From Ischnura elegans (lineage: Eukaryota > Arthropoda > Insecta > Odonata > Coenagrionidae): DNA of 64,000 nucleotides. Position numbers and translations under genes: made by a program. The number at the start of each line of letters is the position of its first letter. Positions within the stretch are counted from its first letter, which is position 1. The notes under the pieces were generated by a model. The model searched no databases, was not told where the DNA came from, and was given only the letters and a program-made list of their open reading frames with translations. Below, in pieces: positions 1-12,340 of this stretch. The stretch spans positions 79,752,866 through 79,816,865 of the forward strand of contig NC_060252.1 of the NCBI RefSeq assembly GCF_921293095.1, read 5' to 3'.

Positions 1-814
1 TCAAATACGTGGATAGACTCGCCAATGAAGCAGCGTGATGAAGAATCGTCGGTTACAATGGGAAACTTGAATAGTGCACTAAATATATTTGTGCGAAAGA
101 ATGAAAATCAGTCCAAGATTGTAATCACTCAATGGTCTCAATCATAACAGCTAATGTGAAGTTAATACGCATACCTTTCTGTTCAGTTTTGTCCTCCTAA
201 ATGTTGTAATTGGATTGAAACATAGCTTTAAATAAATTACTCGATGCGGCAAAAAAACTTCATTTTTTTACCATTTGTATTTTTCTTCTGATGAAGAAAA
301 TTTAAATTGAAATGTGTCAGCTTTTCCTATCAGAATGGTGGACGAAACCATCAAACGGTTTAGTAATTCGGCTGGTATAAAGAACCTACTGAAGTAATAT
401 ATAATGACAGGAAGAAAAATGTAATAAAATAACTTGAGAGATTCTTTATTCAGGAGGCTGGGTAATATGGGAGACTAAAATCAAACACACTTGTTTAGAG
501 AGTTTCAGGAAACCTCTCTCGCTAAATGATACATGCTTATGTCAGATAACATTCACTTCATATCGGTCGCTTACGATGATATTGTGCGTAAATTTGCTTG
601 CTTTCATTTGTAATATATGCATATGAAATGGTATACCTTATGAAATTAGTAATTTGAAGGCGTCTGTATCGAGCAAATATATATAAGCACACATTCTCGC
701 AAGAACTATCTGTCGTCTTGGGTGGATATGTCTACTTTAGCTGAAGAACTTGATGGTGAAAGTACTAAAACAATACAATATGATTAATTTGTATATGAGT
801 GAAATACGAGGGCC
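1..814. other. AT-rich intergenic DNA, nothing recognised
   Basis: No open frame of note, no RNA gene and no repeat structure that I can define. It ends where similarity to the second mariner-containing repeat (54.6 kb) begins. Confidence 0.5.
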
Positions 815-1565
815 AGTTTTTTATCAACCTGAGATATCTCATAAAAAACACCATACAAACGATAGGTGGGTACTGCACGGATAGGGTAACTGCACGTCCT
901 CCCCACCACACGCTCAAGTCATTTCTGACTAAAAATTGTTTGTAGGCTAGTAACAATCTCATTAACTACTCTGCCTCAGTTGATTTTCCCACCAAGAGTG
1001 CACTGCGGAGCGATAGTCAGAAAACTTGTCGGATGGCTTTTAATTGACCTTTATGCTGATGAAAGAGAACTTTTTGATGCACTGTGGCTGGAGTGTCTAG
1101 CAGTGTGAAACATTACGTCCATTTCCATTCAAATCAAAAGAAGAGACATGCTGAATTCTGGAAGTGCTCTGATCCATGACAACGACCGTCAACTCAGCGC
1201 TGATGTGGCCCAACTGCTCCTTGAGCAATTTCAATGGGACATTTTCGATGCCCCCCCCTAGTGCTGTGTGACTTCCGTCTTTACGCTGAAATGAAGATGA
1301 GGCTTAGGGGGGAGCGCTTTCAAACGGGCGTTGAGCTTCAGGACAATAGAAACGTTCATTGGAAGTCATAGGAGCAACACTGTATGAAGAAGGTATAGTA
1401 AAGCTTGTCCACTGGCGCGACCAATTCCTCAATCATCGAGGCCATTATGTCTAAAGGAATCCAAAAAGTGTACTCAATATTTACCTATGAAATAGTTTTT
1501 AATCAATAATGCCGTCTTCTGTGCATTGGCCATCGGCGATCGAAAAAAACGGACCTCGTGTATGC
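815..1565 (+). mobile_element. Decayed mariner-like element, copy 1
   Basis: The whole stretch aligns by eye, with moderate divergence and indels, to 54595-55352. From about 1148 the + strand reads as the C-terminal half of a mariner transposase. It contains the HDN block (here with DR where most mariners have AR), the run LLLEQFQW, and near the end a degenerate version of the KLV...(C/F)LN..G.YV tail. Reading frame is lost after the APP segment around 1250, and in-frame stops follow, so this is dead. The first 330 bp, upstream of the transposase homology, has no recognisable transposase N-terminus but is shared with copy 2, so the two loci are copies of one composite or internally deleted element. 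No terminal inverted repeats or TA target duplication were found. Confidence 0.75.
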
Positions 1566-2329
1566 ACGGAATATTTTATTCGTAATCCAGCTATTATTAT
1601 AAGGAATGATGATATCATTAGATTAAAGGGCAATATCATTCAAGCAATTACTAGCCAAGATTCACTTCAAGGCGAATATAAAATTGAGCAGAGGAATAAA
1701 TATACGAAGCTTTCAGAAGCGCAAACTTAATAGAAATATAATAACTGAGAAAAACGTTGAAATAAATTAAAAAATAGATTCTTCTTGCAGAGAGAAAAAT
1801 CCGATTCAACATGGCTGAAAATTTTAAAATATCACCAAATTGTTTCGTCTATTACATGTACTGTGAGAAGCTTCATTTCAAAATTCCTGGGAAAAAGCAG
1901 ACTTGAAATATGATCTGAGGCATGTTTTTCTTTTAATTTTTATCGCAATATGCATTCTACATTGATGTTAATCACTTTTCAAGGTCGGGAAGCGTACTCT
2001 CCGGGAGTTAATAAATATATAAAATGAACATACAAATATTGAACTCCCGATGGGAACAGTAGAAAAAAAGGAAATAGGACTCTGAAAGTGCGTTCGAGTA
2101 TATTCTTGTAGAAATTTTCTCATCATAATCATTTAGCGCCATAAATAAAAAATAGCTATTACAATGAGAGAATAAATAAAGACGCAGACGCTGATAAACT
2201 GAAAAATGTAGTAGAAATGGGCGAAATAACATACAAATTCACTCAAATACCATATATCTTAACAATTGGAGAGTGAATGGACTTGCTGATTACTGGGTTT
2301 TAAAATGGACCGATTGGTTCTTCTGAATA
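1566..2329. other. AT-rich intergenic DNA
   Basis: Only short chance frames; no structure seen. Confidence 0.45.
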
Positions 2330-2515
2330 CCGAAAAAATAGCGCTATTTTGTACTTTTCTTTATGAAAATGTTTCCGCTTATATTTCTATTCTGCTCTCA
2401 AAAATTTTCTCCATAAAACCCTTTTTATTTGATGCTGGCTGTCGGTATAGAAACTTTTAAGTACATATTGGATACTAAAAATTCTGGAAAAATCGGTATT
2501 TTTACCATACATACT
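2330..2515 (+). repeat. Diverged direct repeat, copy 1
   Basis: Shares a series of ordered blocks with 3298-3515 in the same orientation: a tagc-ctatttt start, TTGTACTTTTCT, TGTTTCCG, CTATT-TGCTCTCAAA, and a final ATATTTTTACCAT-like block. Identity is moderate with several indels. Spacing between copies is about 970 bp. No coding potential. It may be one end of an old element, but no partner termini were found. Confidence 0.55.
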
Positions 2516-2797
2516 TTATTGTGTGGAGTATATGTGGAAGCAATTATTCTTGAATTACTTAGTCTAGTAGAGCGGATATTCATCTGTGTAAAACTAATGG
2601 CATGAGTCTCAGGAGAAGCTAAATATATACATTGAAAATAGTCCAGAGTGCAGCGTCATGCGAGTAACTTTATGCTCAGTCACGCGCACAGGTGAAGCTT
2701 CATTTTTGATGCACTAAGAAGGAAATATGTTAAGAAAAAATCGTTTGCCTTATTGTTAAATTTGGTTCAAGTTAAGTCCAGCCATATCTCGGGTTTT

Positions 2798-2910
2798 TTT
2801 AGCGTACTTGGTGACTTACCTGATCGATACCGTTGGATCCAGGTTTGAATCTTGGGTAAGCCTCATAAATTCTTTCTTGGTGAATTTTACCCCAGATGTA
2901 AGCTGAGAGT
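2798..2910 (+). repeat. tRNA-derived SINE head (candidate)
   Basis: A polymerase III box-A-like stretch near 2800-2820 (TAGCGTACTTGGTGACTTAC) is followed by a box-B-like AGGTTTGAATC at 2841-2851, then a GGGTAAG and a pyrimidine-rich tail with TTTTACCCC. Spacing fits a tRNA-derived promoter. It is not a tRNA gene: no acceptor stem can be formed. Lies between the two direct repeats at 2.3 and 3.3 kb. Confidence 0.45.
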
Positions 2911-3297
2911 TATGGACACAATTATAAAGTGGTTATATTTGACCTTTCACTATATGGCGTAGCCAAATTGGCCAAGAGCCTGTTTCTTCACTCTGTCATT
3001 TGCTGTAATTTTATCTCCCCAGTCGAAATAAATGCGTATAACGTACCAATTTCATTTCGATAATCCTACATTTTCATATAAAATTCAAAGAGTAAGTTAG
3101 ACTGCACACGTTGGGGTATAACTTTAACCGGAGTACAATATTAATCATTATTGCTTGAATTTTCTTTCCTAGAATTCGACTTCTTAATTAAGATTTTTAT
3201 CAATTATATCATATAACGATGCTGTCATTTACTGACATTACATAATAGAAAGCAATTCTATTTTTCGAAATATAAACCTATTGACTCCACTAAAAAC

Positions 3298-3515
3298 CTA
3301 AAAGATAGCTCTATTTTTGTACTTTTCTGTATGTAAACGTTTCCGATTATCTTTCTATTGTGCTCTCAAAGTTTTCTGTATAAAATATTTTTCATTTGTT
3401 GCTATGCCATTGAAAAATAAATTTGATACATTTAGTAGTCAATGTAGAAAGTTTTGTGTACGTATTGAAAAATAAAAAAAAACTGGGATAAATTGATATT
3501 TTTACCATCTCAATA
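3298..3515 (+). repeat. Diverged direct repeat, copy 2
   Basis: Second copy of the 2330-2515 repeat; same block order and strand. Slightly longer, because of a small AT-rich insertion before the final GATATTTTTACCATC block. Confidence 0.55.
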
Positions 3516-5279
3516 TCGATTTAAATTGTAGTTTTTATCTATCTTATGCTAAAGGATTTCACTAATGAACATTTATTTAGCTTTAAAATATTACTACTAC
3601 TTAAAAGTACATAGAAATAGAAACCAGAAATTACTGCTACCAGATGTCATTGTGATTTAAATTTTACTTTTCCATAATTTAACCAATGTTTCCAATACAG
3701 TGACCTCATAATGTAATTATTAGAGCTACTAATGCAATCAGATATAACACTTTTGGAAAAAAATGTTCGATTCGAACTGTCCCTGCAAAATATATTAAAG
3801 TAGTCATATTTTAGGAACTAAATTAAGTGTTATTTTTTGAAGGATGAACTAATTTTCTATAATTACCTCATAGCCTAATGATCACACTACCAATGGATTG
3901 AATGTTTTTGAAAAGCATACTCACAACTCACTTCACAAATAAATGAACCAGTCAAATTCACAAAGTTCTCCTTCAGGTAAATGAGGGATATCACGTAGTA
4001 CCTAATTCATCAAGCTGCGGGCAATATGGTATCTTTAGGAAAACTGTAGAATTACAAACTTCTCATTCAGCTTTCCGGTGGTGGATAATCACTCACGTGC
4101 CTCATTTACGGGATGGGTTGGCTCGCGCGGCACCTATCCTTACGCTTTATGGCCGACACCACTAATGCGAACTCCCATACAACATTCCCACTAAATACTT
4201 ATTCCACCCAATGCTGAAACCTGAGAAACAAATGAACCATATACGTTCGAAAGACCAATGTGTGTTCGCTCTTCCCATTCATCAGTTTTCGCAGCATTAA
4301 CAGTTTACCCGTAGTTCTTTTTATTAACTTGAACCTAGCGGGGAATAACATCCTTTGATAATGCTTACAACCATCCCCCCTTTGCGTTTTCATTCCGAAG
4401 CGAAGCTACCTTTTCAATTCTCATACGGGCGAGACCTCACCACCATCCAATTTTCGGGCATCGAACAATGGTGGCTAGTTTTCGAGGCAGAGGTGGCCGC
4501 AAACTTTTTATTCCGGTGCCAAGTGAGGCGGAGAAAATATTCGTGATGAGTGAGGAGGCAGACTAGCCATTCTTTGGTGAAATACAGTACTGAATCGCGC
4601 CAGTCGCTCAATAGGTAGCAATATACTGTGCCTGTTGATATGACTGTACATTTTACAGATTCCATGAAGCAATTGAATCTGTAATAGGTAACGGTATTTG
4701 AGCTTATGACTTCGCCATATTTTGCTGGAAATATGAAAATTAGATTTAATTGCAGTCCATCTTTTTCGGCGTGCAATAATGGAGAGAAGACGTTAAAGAG
4801 GCATTTGAAAATCTTTTAAAAGCATTTTTACGTATCTAGGTGGATGTATGGCAATTCATTAAATTTTGATGTTTAGGATAGCCAAAGTTTTTGTTATAAT
4901 CTTTTATATATTCAAGGCTTAAAACATAATTTGTAATTCATTTTGTTAGGAAAGAGAATCTTGAGGGATCTTTTTGACATAAAAAATTAGCTTGCATAGC
5001 GACACAGGCGCTAGGTATAACTATAGAAGCATAAGCTGGCAGTGCATTTGAACATTCTATAATTTTGTTCCGATGATGCATAGGTAATAAATTCCAGTCA
5101 ACGTATTATCTTAGCATAACCGAGGAAAATTCACGACGTTTATTTTAAAAAAATAACTACGCGAATATATTTTAGCTATTATGAAATAGGTGTATTTTTA
5201 TTTTTATCCAAATTTATTCGGTGGTAGGAGTATGGAAAACATAAATTTATTTATGGATATTGTTTATTTTATAATTATG
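3516..5279. other. AT-rich intergenic DNA
   Basis: No supported gene. Open frames between about 4.2 and 4.8 kb overlap one another on opposite strands, have no recognisable domain, and look like chance frames in a slightly GC-richer patch. Confidence 0.4.
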
Positions 5280-5860
5280 AAATACATCTGTTTTCAAAAC
5301 ATAAGCCCTAACGAAATATCATTTATAAAACCCTAAAATTCAATGTTTACGTACGAATTTTGAATTAAAATGTATTTTTAGTCGTGTATACAGTGCAGGT
5401 GAGTCAGAAATTTCGGTTTTAATTGGCCAATGAGTCATGGCCATGGAGAATTATTTTAATGTACAACATGAGCCCTGAGAGCATCAAATAATCTACTTCA
5501 TATAATAGTGCAGTAGACAAAGACGCGTTACGGAATAAACTATTTAAAATCATGAATTATTATTGGTTATTTTACAATTTAGAAATCACTATCCATTTTT
5601 AAAAACATGAGTGGCGTCGTCGAAATCATTAATAAGACCCAAAAGTTCAATTTCCAATTGCAAATTTTGATTTATAATGATGGTTTAGTAATATATAAAG
5701 TGCAGGTGAATGAGAAATCTTGGTTTTTCTTGAGGAATGGCAATGGGGGAATTCTTTCAATGCGCAAGCCGAGCCCGTATTGTCTCAAACAATATCCTTG
5801 ACGTGATAAAATTTGCATTAGACAAATACGTTTTACGGAATAAACTCTAAATTGTTGAGG
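5280..5860 (+). repeat. Two diverged tandem units, period about 307 bp
   Basis: The anchor GTGCAGGTGA at 5393 recurs as GTGCAGGTGA at 5700. Flanking blocks recur in the same order: a TTTTGA/AATTTTGA stretch before it, AGAAAT-T-GGTTTT after it, and a final TTACGGAATAAACT preceded by AGACAAA in both units. The units are clearly diverged, so the duplication is old. A 64-codon frame inside the second unit is not shared by the first and is not called as a gene. Confidence 0.6.
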
Positions 5861-8734
5861 AAGAAGGCGCCAGGGTACTACAGTTATGGTGGCGTGAAGA
5901 AAATCAAACTTGCGGCATTAATTCCATCATATCCCGTATTAATTGCTAGGGATTAATTAAAGCAACCCGTGCACACAACTTCACTCCGTTTGCGGCCTAG
6001 GGGGAATTATGATCTGACAGTCATTAAAACAAACTATCCTTTCAACCTGCGAAAGCGGAACAGTTCGTTTCGCTAGAACGCCGCCATCAGACTTAAATTC
6101 AACAATGCTGGGTTTACGCTACACGGGGAGGGCTTAACTTAGACCATGTGGATTACCTGCCGCATTCGAACAGGGTCGCTCGAGGATCGCAATATAGTCG
6201 ACGCCATTAAATTCACGGTGAGCGTAGGAAGTATGGTGCATGCGAGACGGCTATTGTGTCGCTTTTGAGGAAAGGGTGATTTACATTACATCCGCGTGGT
6301 CCGATACCAGAGTCATGGAAAAAAACATTGTTCTCATCCACTCCGATATCCTAAGACACGTGTCTGTTAACATCATGCATCAAAACACTTATTTGTCTCA
6401 TTTTTCTGTCTAATAATTGTTAATATTGCTTACAAGGCCATCTTTTAGATGAAAGCTGTTAACTTATTTTATAATTTCATAAAGCATTGGTACATAATTC
6501 TAGGAGTTGTTTGTGATAAGCTTACGTTTTTCTGAACTGATTTTTTTTAAATATGGTAATTGGATTTATCCATTTCTTGGTGGAATTTTTCCATCTCTTT
6601 TATCTCAGAACCAAGTTATTAAAATTAAGTTTGTATCCTTTACTGGTAAAAAGCGTTCCTTTGCATCCTTTTCATATCTTCTATACTTCTAATATTGTTA
6701 TCAAAGATATTTTTTTAATTATAATGTCTTCTCCGATAATTTTTATCTTCGAATGAAAACAGTGTCACTTAACGTATTCTATAATAATCTGTTGTCCAAT
6801 ACATAGAGGTTTCTTATGTAATAGAAAGGAGGTTTCATAGATACATCAATTGCTCATGAACCGATAAAACGAAGAAGGAAAAATAAAGTGCATACTCTAA
6901 TATTGTATATGTTAATTCGTAAAGTAATGATAAAAGAACAGATTCACAGAAAGAACAGAAAGTTTCCACAGAATATTTGCACAGAAAAATTGTGGCATTT
7001 CAGTGTAGACACTGTACTGGCTGGCATAAATACAGGCTGCTGATGTTTAGAAAAAAATCCCATACATCAGTCTTCTGGCAAGGAAAGCATATGAATGTGT
7101 AAGAGAGCTGCTCAAACTCAGAAAGACCCTTGATAAGTGTGATCTGGGCTGTTAGTGTAGATTACATAACTCAGAGGAAATGAGCATTTTAAAATATTGT
7201 AAAGCATTAAATCTCTCTACCACCGAAACTGAAAAATATTTTGAGAATATGAACAAGTGATAACCTAATTTATAACTGCCAAATTTTACTATGAAGTACA
7301 GATATACGCGTACGATTGCTGGCTTGTGTCCAGGGTGGATGATAAATATTAAAAATAGATTTAAAAATTCCCGGGTAGAATAACGTAGGGCTTCAAAATT
7401 TCAGATTTGTGAAAAGGAATAAGTACATAGATTATTCTGAAAAGCGAGAATGAGTATCGGAGATAGTTTCAACAGATTTTCTACATTTTTACTTGGACTG
7501 GAATGTAGGGCACATTGTGCCGGATAAAGAAAGCCTGAATAATTGGAAACGTTATTTCACAACAGTAAACGGATAAGTATTGTACAGTTAATGAAGTGAA
7601 AAATGTCAAATGCCTTTTGATTTGGTCATACTCTCTCAAGCTTACCATTCCAATATTCGGAATTAAAATGCTATTGATGAGTAAGCGCTCAGCAGGAATA
7701 TTTTCATCACAGATAAATCAGAGTTGAAGGTAAATTTGCATGGGAGCAGGGCTAACCTCACATTTTGCAAAGGTGAGTTTCATAATTACCTTTGTTACTT
7801 TAACAGCCTGTCCCCCTACATGTACGCACCCTAGTACATTATTGTCTAGAATACTTCATAACCAAAGCACTTTACAGTCTTCAGTAAATCCCACATTCTT
7901 TAGGAGATAGTCTTGTCTCAATATAATGCTCTCTCTTTATTTCATCCGCAATCTTCCTCTCTGCCAATCATTTCTACTCACCAACAAAGTCCACTCCGTT
8001 CTGCCCCAGTTCCGCATTTCTTACGTTCTTGACAGTGAAAAATATGTTTTAGACACAGAAAAGGTTTAGAATGACATTCTATATTGCATTTGTTGTACTT
8101 CGGGGTCCTGTACATTCTCATTATCCTTATTCAACAGCTATCCTTTTACATCAACATGTGTTAATTGTTGACCTGGGAATGTATGAATAAATTAATTTAG
8201 AATTCTAAACAATCCTCCAAGCTGAAAAAATTCAGAACAGTAGCCTTTTAATTTATCAAAATCTACCGGAAAATAATTAATAAATAAAATTCTGCAAAGT
8301 TGACGTATTGGTTTTGGCGGACAATACGTCGAATGTAAGGCATTTCTTAGAATACTTAAAAGTGAATGTGGTGAATAAATGGAGCAAGAAAATCAAGCGA
8401 CAATGAGCCACGGGAATGAAACAGGTACTCGAAGAGAACCATGCAAACAATTTAGTCTACCAGAGTAAGTTAAGCGATTAGTTTTCGGAGATACATTAAA
8501 AATAAACAATTACCGATGAAAAATGGTATTTATTTCTTCGTTTACCACTTCAATCTCATAAGCTGGAATAATATTCATGTGTACGCACGAAATATATTTT
8601 TCACTTCCTGCAATAGCCAGTTTTGGAAGACATTCACAGAAGTCTTCTTTCTCATTATACATCTACTCTCCAAGATGGATAAAAATATTGCTACCTCAAA
8701 GCAACCAAAATAAACATAAATTTACTAGACAAAA
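5861..8734. other. AT-rich intergenic DNA
   Basis: Short frames only; no domain, RNA gene or defined repeat recognised. Confidence 0.4.
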
Positions 8735-8800
8735 GATACCCCTGAACTGGAATTCGAACCAGGGACCTTTAGCTGGCCGAGCCATTACCTGAAAATACTT
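8735..8800 (-). repeat. tRNA-like SINE head, minus strand
   Basis: Reverse complement reads a box-A-like AATGGCTCGGCCAGC and then a near-perfect box B, GGTTCGAATTCC (8749-8760 on the + strand), followed by CAG and an AT-rich tail. This is the layout of a tRNA-derived SINE promoter, not a folded tRNA. A T-rich tail in the minus direction fits a retroposed copy. Confidence 0.5.
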
Positions 8801-9945
8801 ATAGTTAAATTATTACTTGCAAACAGACTTGATATTGAGAACGCATGAGCAAAGAGCTAGTTATATTTGTAAAATTAAATTGATGACACACTATTACAAT
8901 ATAATATTCAAATAAAAAGCTAGGCTGAACAATTTGAGCATGAACTTAAACGAAAAAAATTTATTCATAATTTTCAGCTTGCTTATTGATTGCCTTATTT
9001 CTTGGAGTTGACACATTGAATGCAGATTTTTTACAGTTACATTATGTGATGATGTTGCCATTTTCATAAAAGATTTTTTTTTAATACATCCTAAATCATC
9101 CAAGCTGCAAAATTCAAAATTGTGCAATACGCCGTTTGTATGACGTAGTGTATGAAGAGCATGTTACTCATTACTTCCAAGAATTAAAAATCCTGAAAAT
9201 AGCATACAGACGTAAAATACAAATGGGAGTATTTACAAACAAACTTTTGCACACTGAAACCCCCTCCTATATTTACCAATCATATTCAGATAACCTAGTT
9301 AAAAAATTAGAACTTCTAGAAATAAAAAAAAATTCAGTGTACCTTTCCACGGGACCACAATGTATCAACATTCACTCTACGTAAAATAATTGCGCATTTA
9401 AACTTATATTTATAAAAATATGTATACTTTGAATTTGATTGTAAAATGACAGTACATTTTTGATTGCTTATTTAGTGTGTATTCTAAAACATTGCCGACT
9501 GTGATTGCATAGCATACTCATGCTTGAATGTGAATACTTTTAGATTGTACTTTTCGAACGAGATTACTATTAATGTGTGTGTTTTTCCGATTATGATCCG
9601 TCCGAGTTTTTGTAAACTTATCGATTCTCCAAAGGAAAAGTGCTAGAGTATATAAACTATTTATGTATCTTAACTAACTGGAAGTCTTAAAAAATTACTG
9701 AATCGGCAATTGCCATCTATTTTCGGATACATTTTGGTCCATACAAGACTCGCATCGCTCCCTCACAGTCCTCATTACCTCATTAAGCCCCGGTTAAGAG
9801 GTAACCGGCTGAGAACAGAAAGCTAACTCCTTTGAAAGGATTGAGGCAGATGGAAGGGATGGGAGGAGCATAGTAGGAGGCAGGGTTACAGCAGGATACG
9901 AATAGCTCCAAGCGGGCTGTTTATCCCTCCTCGCTTTGGATAATG
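8801..9945. other. AT-rich intergenic DNA
   Basis: No supported gene. An 82-codon frame at 9136-9384 has no recognisable family signature and was not called. Confidence 0.4.
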
Positions 9946-10115
9946 AAGCCATTTGTCTACCCACATCGCCCTGCGTTACCCCCGTAGGACGTGGAAACAG
10001 GCGGTCGCGGCGGCGGCGTGTACCGCTGAAAAGATTTCGCTTACGTCGCGAACCGCTGGAGGGCGGAGTTTTTCCATTGTTCGCGCCTTTGGTCGTCCGC
10101 TAAATTTAAGCCCTT
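9946..10115. other. Isolated CpG-rich patch
   Basis: GC-rich and dense in CpG (for example GCGGTCGCGGCGGCGGCG near 10001) in a region otherwise strongly AT-rich. An 80-codon + frame crosses it but continues into low-complexity sequence and resembles nothing I know. It could be an unmethylated regulatory patch, a 5' exon, or a fragment of an unknown repeat. Confidence 0.35.
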
Positions 10116-11434
10116 CGCTTTCCCGCTGTTCCCCTTTTTTTAAAAATCATGAACAGGCGGGATGGAAGCTGATCCGCTCTTTTTTATTTTGGTAAAAGAA
10201 AAGGCTAAGTTTGAAAACGACAACAGGAGAGGGAGAAAAAATACATCCAATCTTCCACTTCGGAGGGAATTTTCAAGTTTCCAAGGACAATGAGGGTACT
10301 TGTTTATTAAAATAGGCTATTCTGCAAAATATTAAATCATTTTATGTGTTTTGAGTATAACAATACTTTGTATTTAATGAAGAAGAAGGCAATAAGTTGA
10401 TTATTTCGAGCATATGAAATGAATAGACCAAGTGAATGAATACTATTGAAGAGAAATTTATTTAGCTAATAGTGTAGCTCACTTGGTTGTGTTCATGAAA
10501 ATAATTACTCACGGGACAATCGAATGCGAAAGTAAAAAACACACATTTTTGAAAGTTTAAAAAAAAATGCAGTTGCATATTGGCGATAGTAATTACATAG
10601 GTTACCCAAAACCCATATTAAAGATAAAACCTTCGGTTCAAGCAAAAGTTGTTTTTGATTTAAAAATTCTATGCCCATTAGGTACTGTGATATTTTAATA
10701 CCGGGATATATTTTTTGTTAATATGCGGTGATATATTTGGTGAAAATTTGTAAGACCTTATCCCTATATGCATGATAATGTGCGGAAAGAAATATAAAAA
10801 AGACGTTTAAATGAACTTAAAAATGGTTATACTTTGTCATTACCTTCGTTCCAGCAGGTAGTCAGGAGATATTGTGGTAAAATAACACTCAAATAAGTAA
10901 TCTCCATAGCATTAGATCATGTTGTTAAGCTTGAAAAGTCCATTGATAAAGGATAGGAAAAATTGCTATGGAAGCGCATTCGAACGAGATTATTGACGGG
11001 AAGGTAAGGTAAGTACGGCCTTACACATGCAAAAACCTTCTGTTTTCTTTAAGCCCAATCTAGCAGCTGCAAAGGTGGCCAAGAAAATAATTGGTTTAGT
11101 CGAAACACTTCGGCAATATAACGTTATCATTAAGTGCATGTGATATGCCCAATCTTAGGGTATGTTCAGAGGAAAGTGCGTCGCAGTCTCCTAATTTCGA
11201 GGATTACTTTCTCCACCACTCTGAGTTAAGCAGTAATTAACTCAACTTTTGCTCACGTTAGCATCCGTAATGAGAAACTATGTGTATATTTTTGCATAAT
11301 TAGCTGCCACAAATCCGTAAAATAATGTCCTTTCGAATAAAACAATTATTGTCCTACTCCAATGAAATATCCCAAAGGCATCACCTTAGTGAAGCATTGG
11401 AAAATTACTTTGTTACACACTGTCTATATTAACA
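10116..11434. other. AT-rich intergenic DNA
   Basis: Nothing recognised on either strand. Confidence 0.4.
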
Positions 11435-11540
11435 TACAGGTGAGAGTGCTGGCCCAAAAGAACTTTCGACTTTAGACCGTACTTTCGCGGATTCAATTCC
11501 CAAGCGAAGCCTTCGGACAACCCAAAACAAAAATCAAAGG
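11435..11540 (+). repeat. Weak tRNA-like SINE head
   Basis: GTGAGAGTGCTGGCC resembles a box A and GGATTCAATTCC (11489-11500) a mutated box B, with fitting spacing. The following TTTTACC...GGGG block is reminiscent of the tail after the 2.8-kb SINE. Weak on its own. Confidence 0.3.
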
Positions 11541-11989
11541 AGTTTTACCATAACCCTGAAAGTGAGGTGTTATTTGGGGGTAGCCGAGTCTGCGTGAAGA
11601 TCTACCGTCACATACAAATACCAACGTCGGGTGTAATCACTGACAGCTAAAGTTGTGAGTAAAACTGATGGTACAATAATTTTTAATTCTAAAATTACTT
11701 ATGGTTATTATTATACCACTTAAGTATTCTCCCGATTAAGGTAGGTTTCCATGGCGTATTTATGTAGCACTGAGGCAGTTTCCATTCCGTTCATTCACCT
11801 GTGATGTCCTTGCTAATTTTTATTTTCCGCTACCCCAAAATATATTTAAATGCAACTTACATTTAATTTACGTGCATCACTCTTGAAGCTTAAATGATTG
11901 TATAATTATAATTTCTAATGAGCACACACGACCATCGGTGCAAATACTATTATTATTGTTATCTTTGTGCCGCACTACTACCTAATAAA

Positions 11990-12340
11990 GAGTGTGGTCA
12001 GAAAGACGCAGCTTTCCCGCGAATGAGGGATAGGCTTGAGGGCGTGGTCGAACTCATATCCATCGGCACCCAACGTTCCGCCCCACTGAAGGCTACGAAG
12101 ACGTTAAGACTGAAGCAATCCTTTATGCCCCGGTGGAGAGGATAGGCCGATGATAAGGGCCCTATCGGGTATATATGGCCGTGCGGTGAGAGAGTAAAAG
12201 AGTAATAGTTGGGGGTGAGGAGGGCCTGGAGTCCTGTTGCGAAGGAAGGCACGTGAAGATAAGGCTGCGAAGTGAAGGGAATAAAAGATTAAGGTGGAAG
12301 ATTGACGCGCCGGCGCCAAGGGATGGGAGTGCCCAAAGAG
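11990..12340. other. GC-rich block with TATA-like site, unclassified
   Basis: Markedly GC-richer than both flanks, with overlapping short frames on both strands (largest 84 codons, minus strand) that match no family I recognise. A GGGTATATATGG near 12168 resembles a TATA element. Promoter or old repeat are both possible. Confidence 0.25.

Noticed and set aside
8735-8800. True tRNA gene
   Set aside because: Box-B match is good but no acceptor stem or full cloverleaf can be drawn; fits a SINE head better. The same applies to the other tRNA-like sites.
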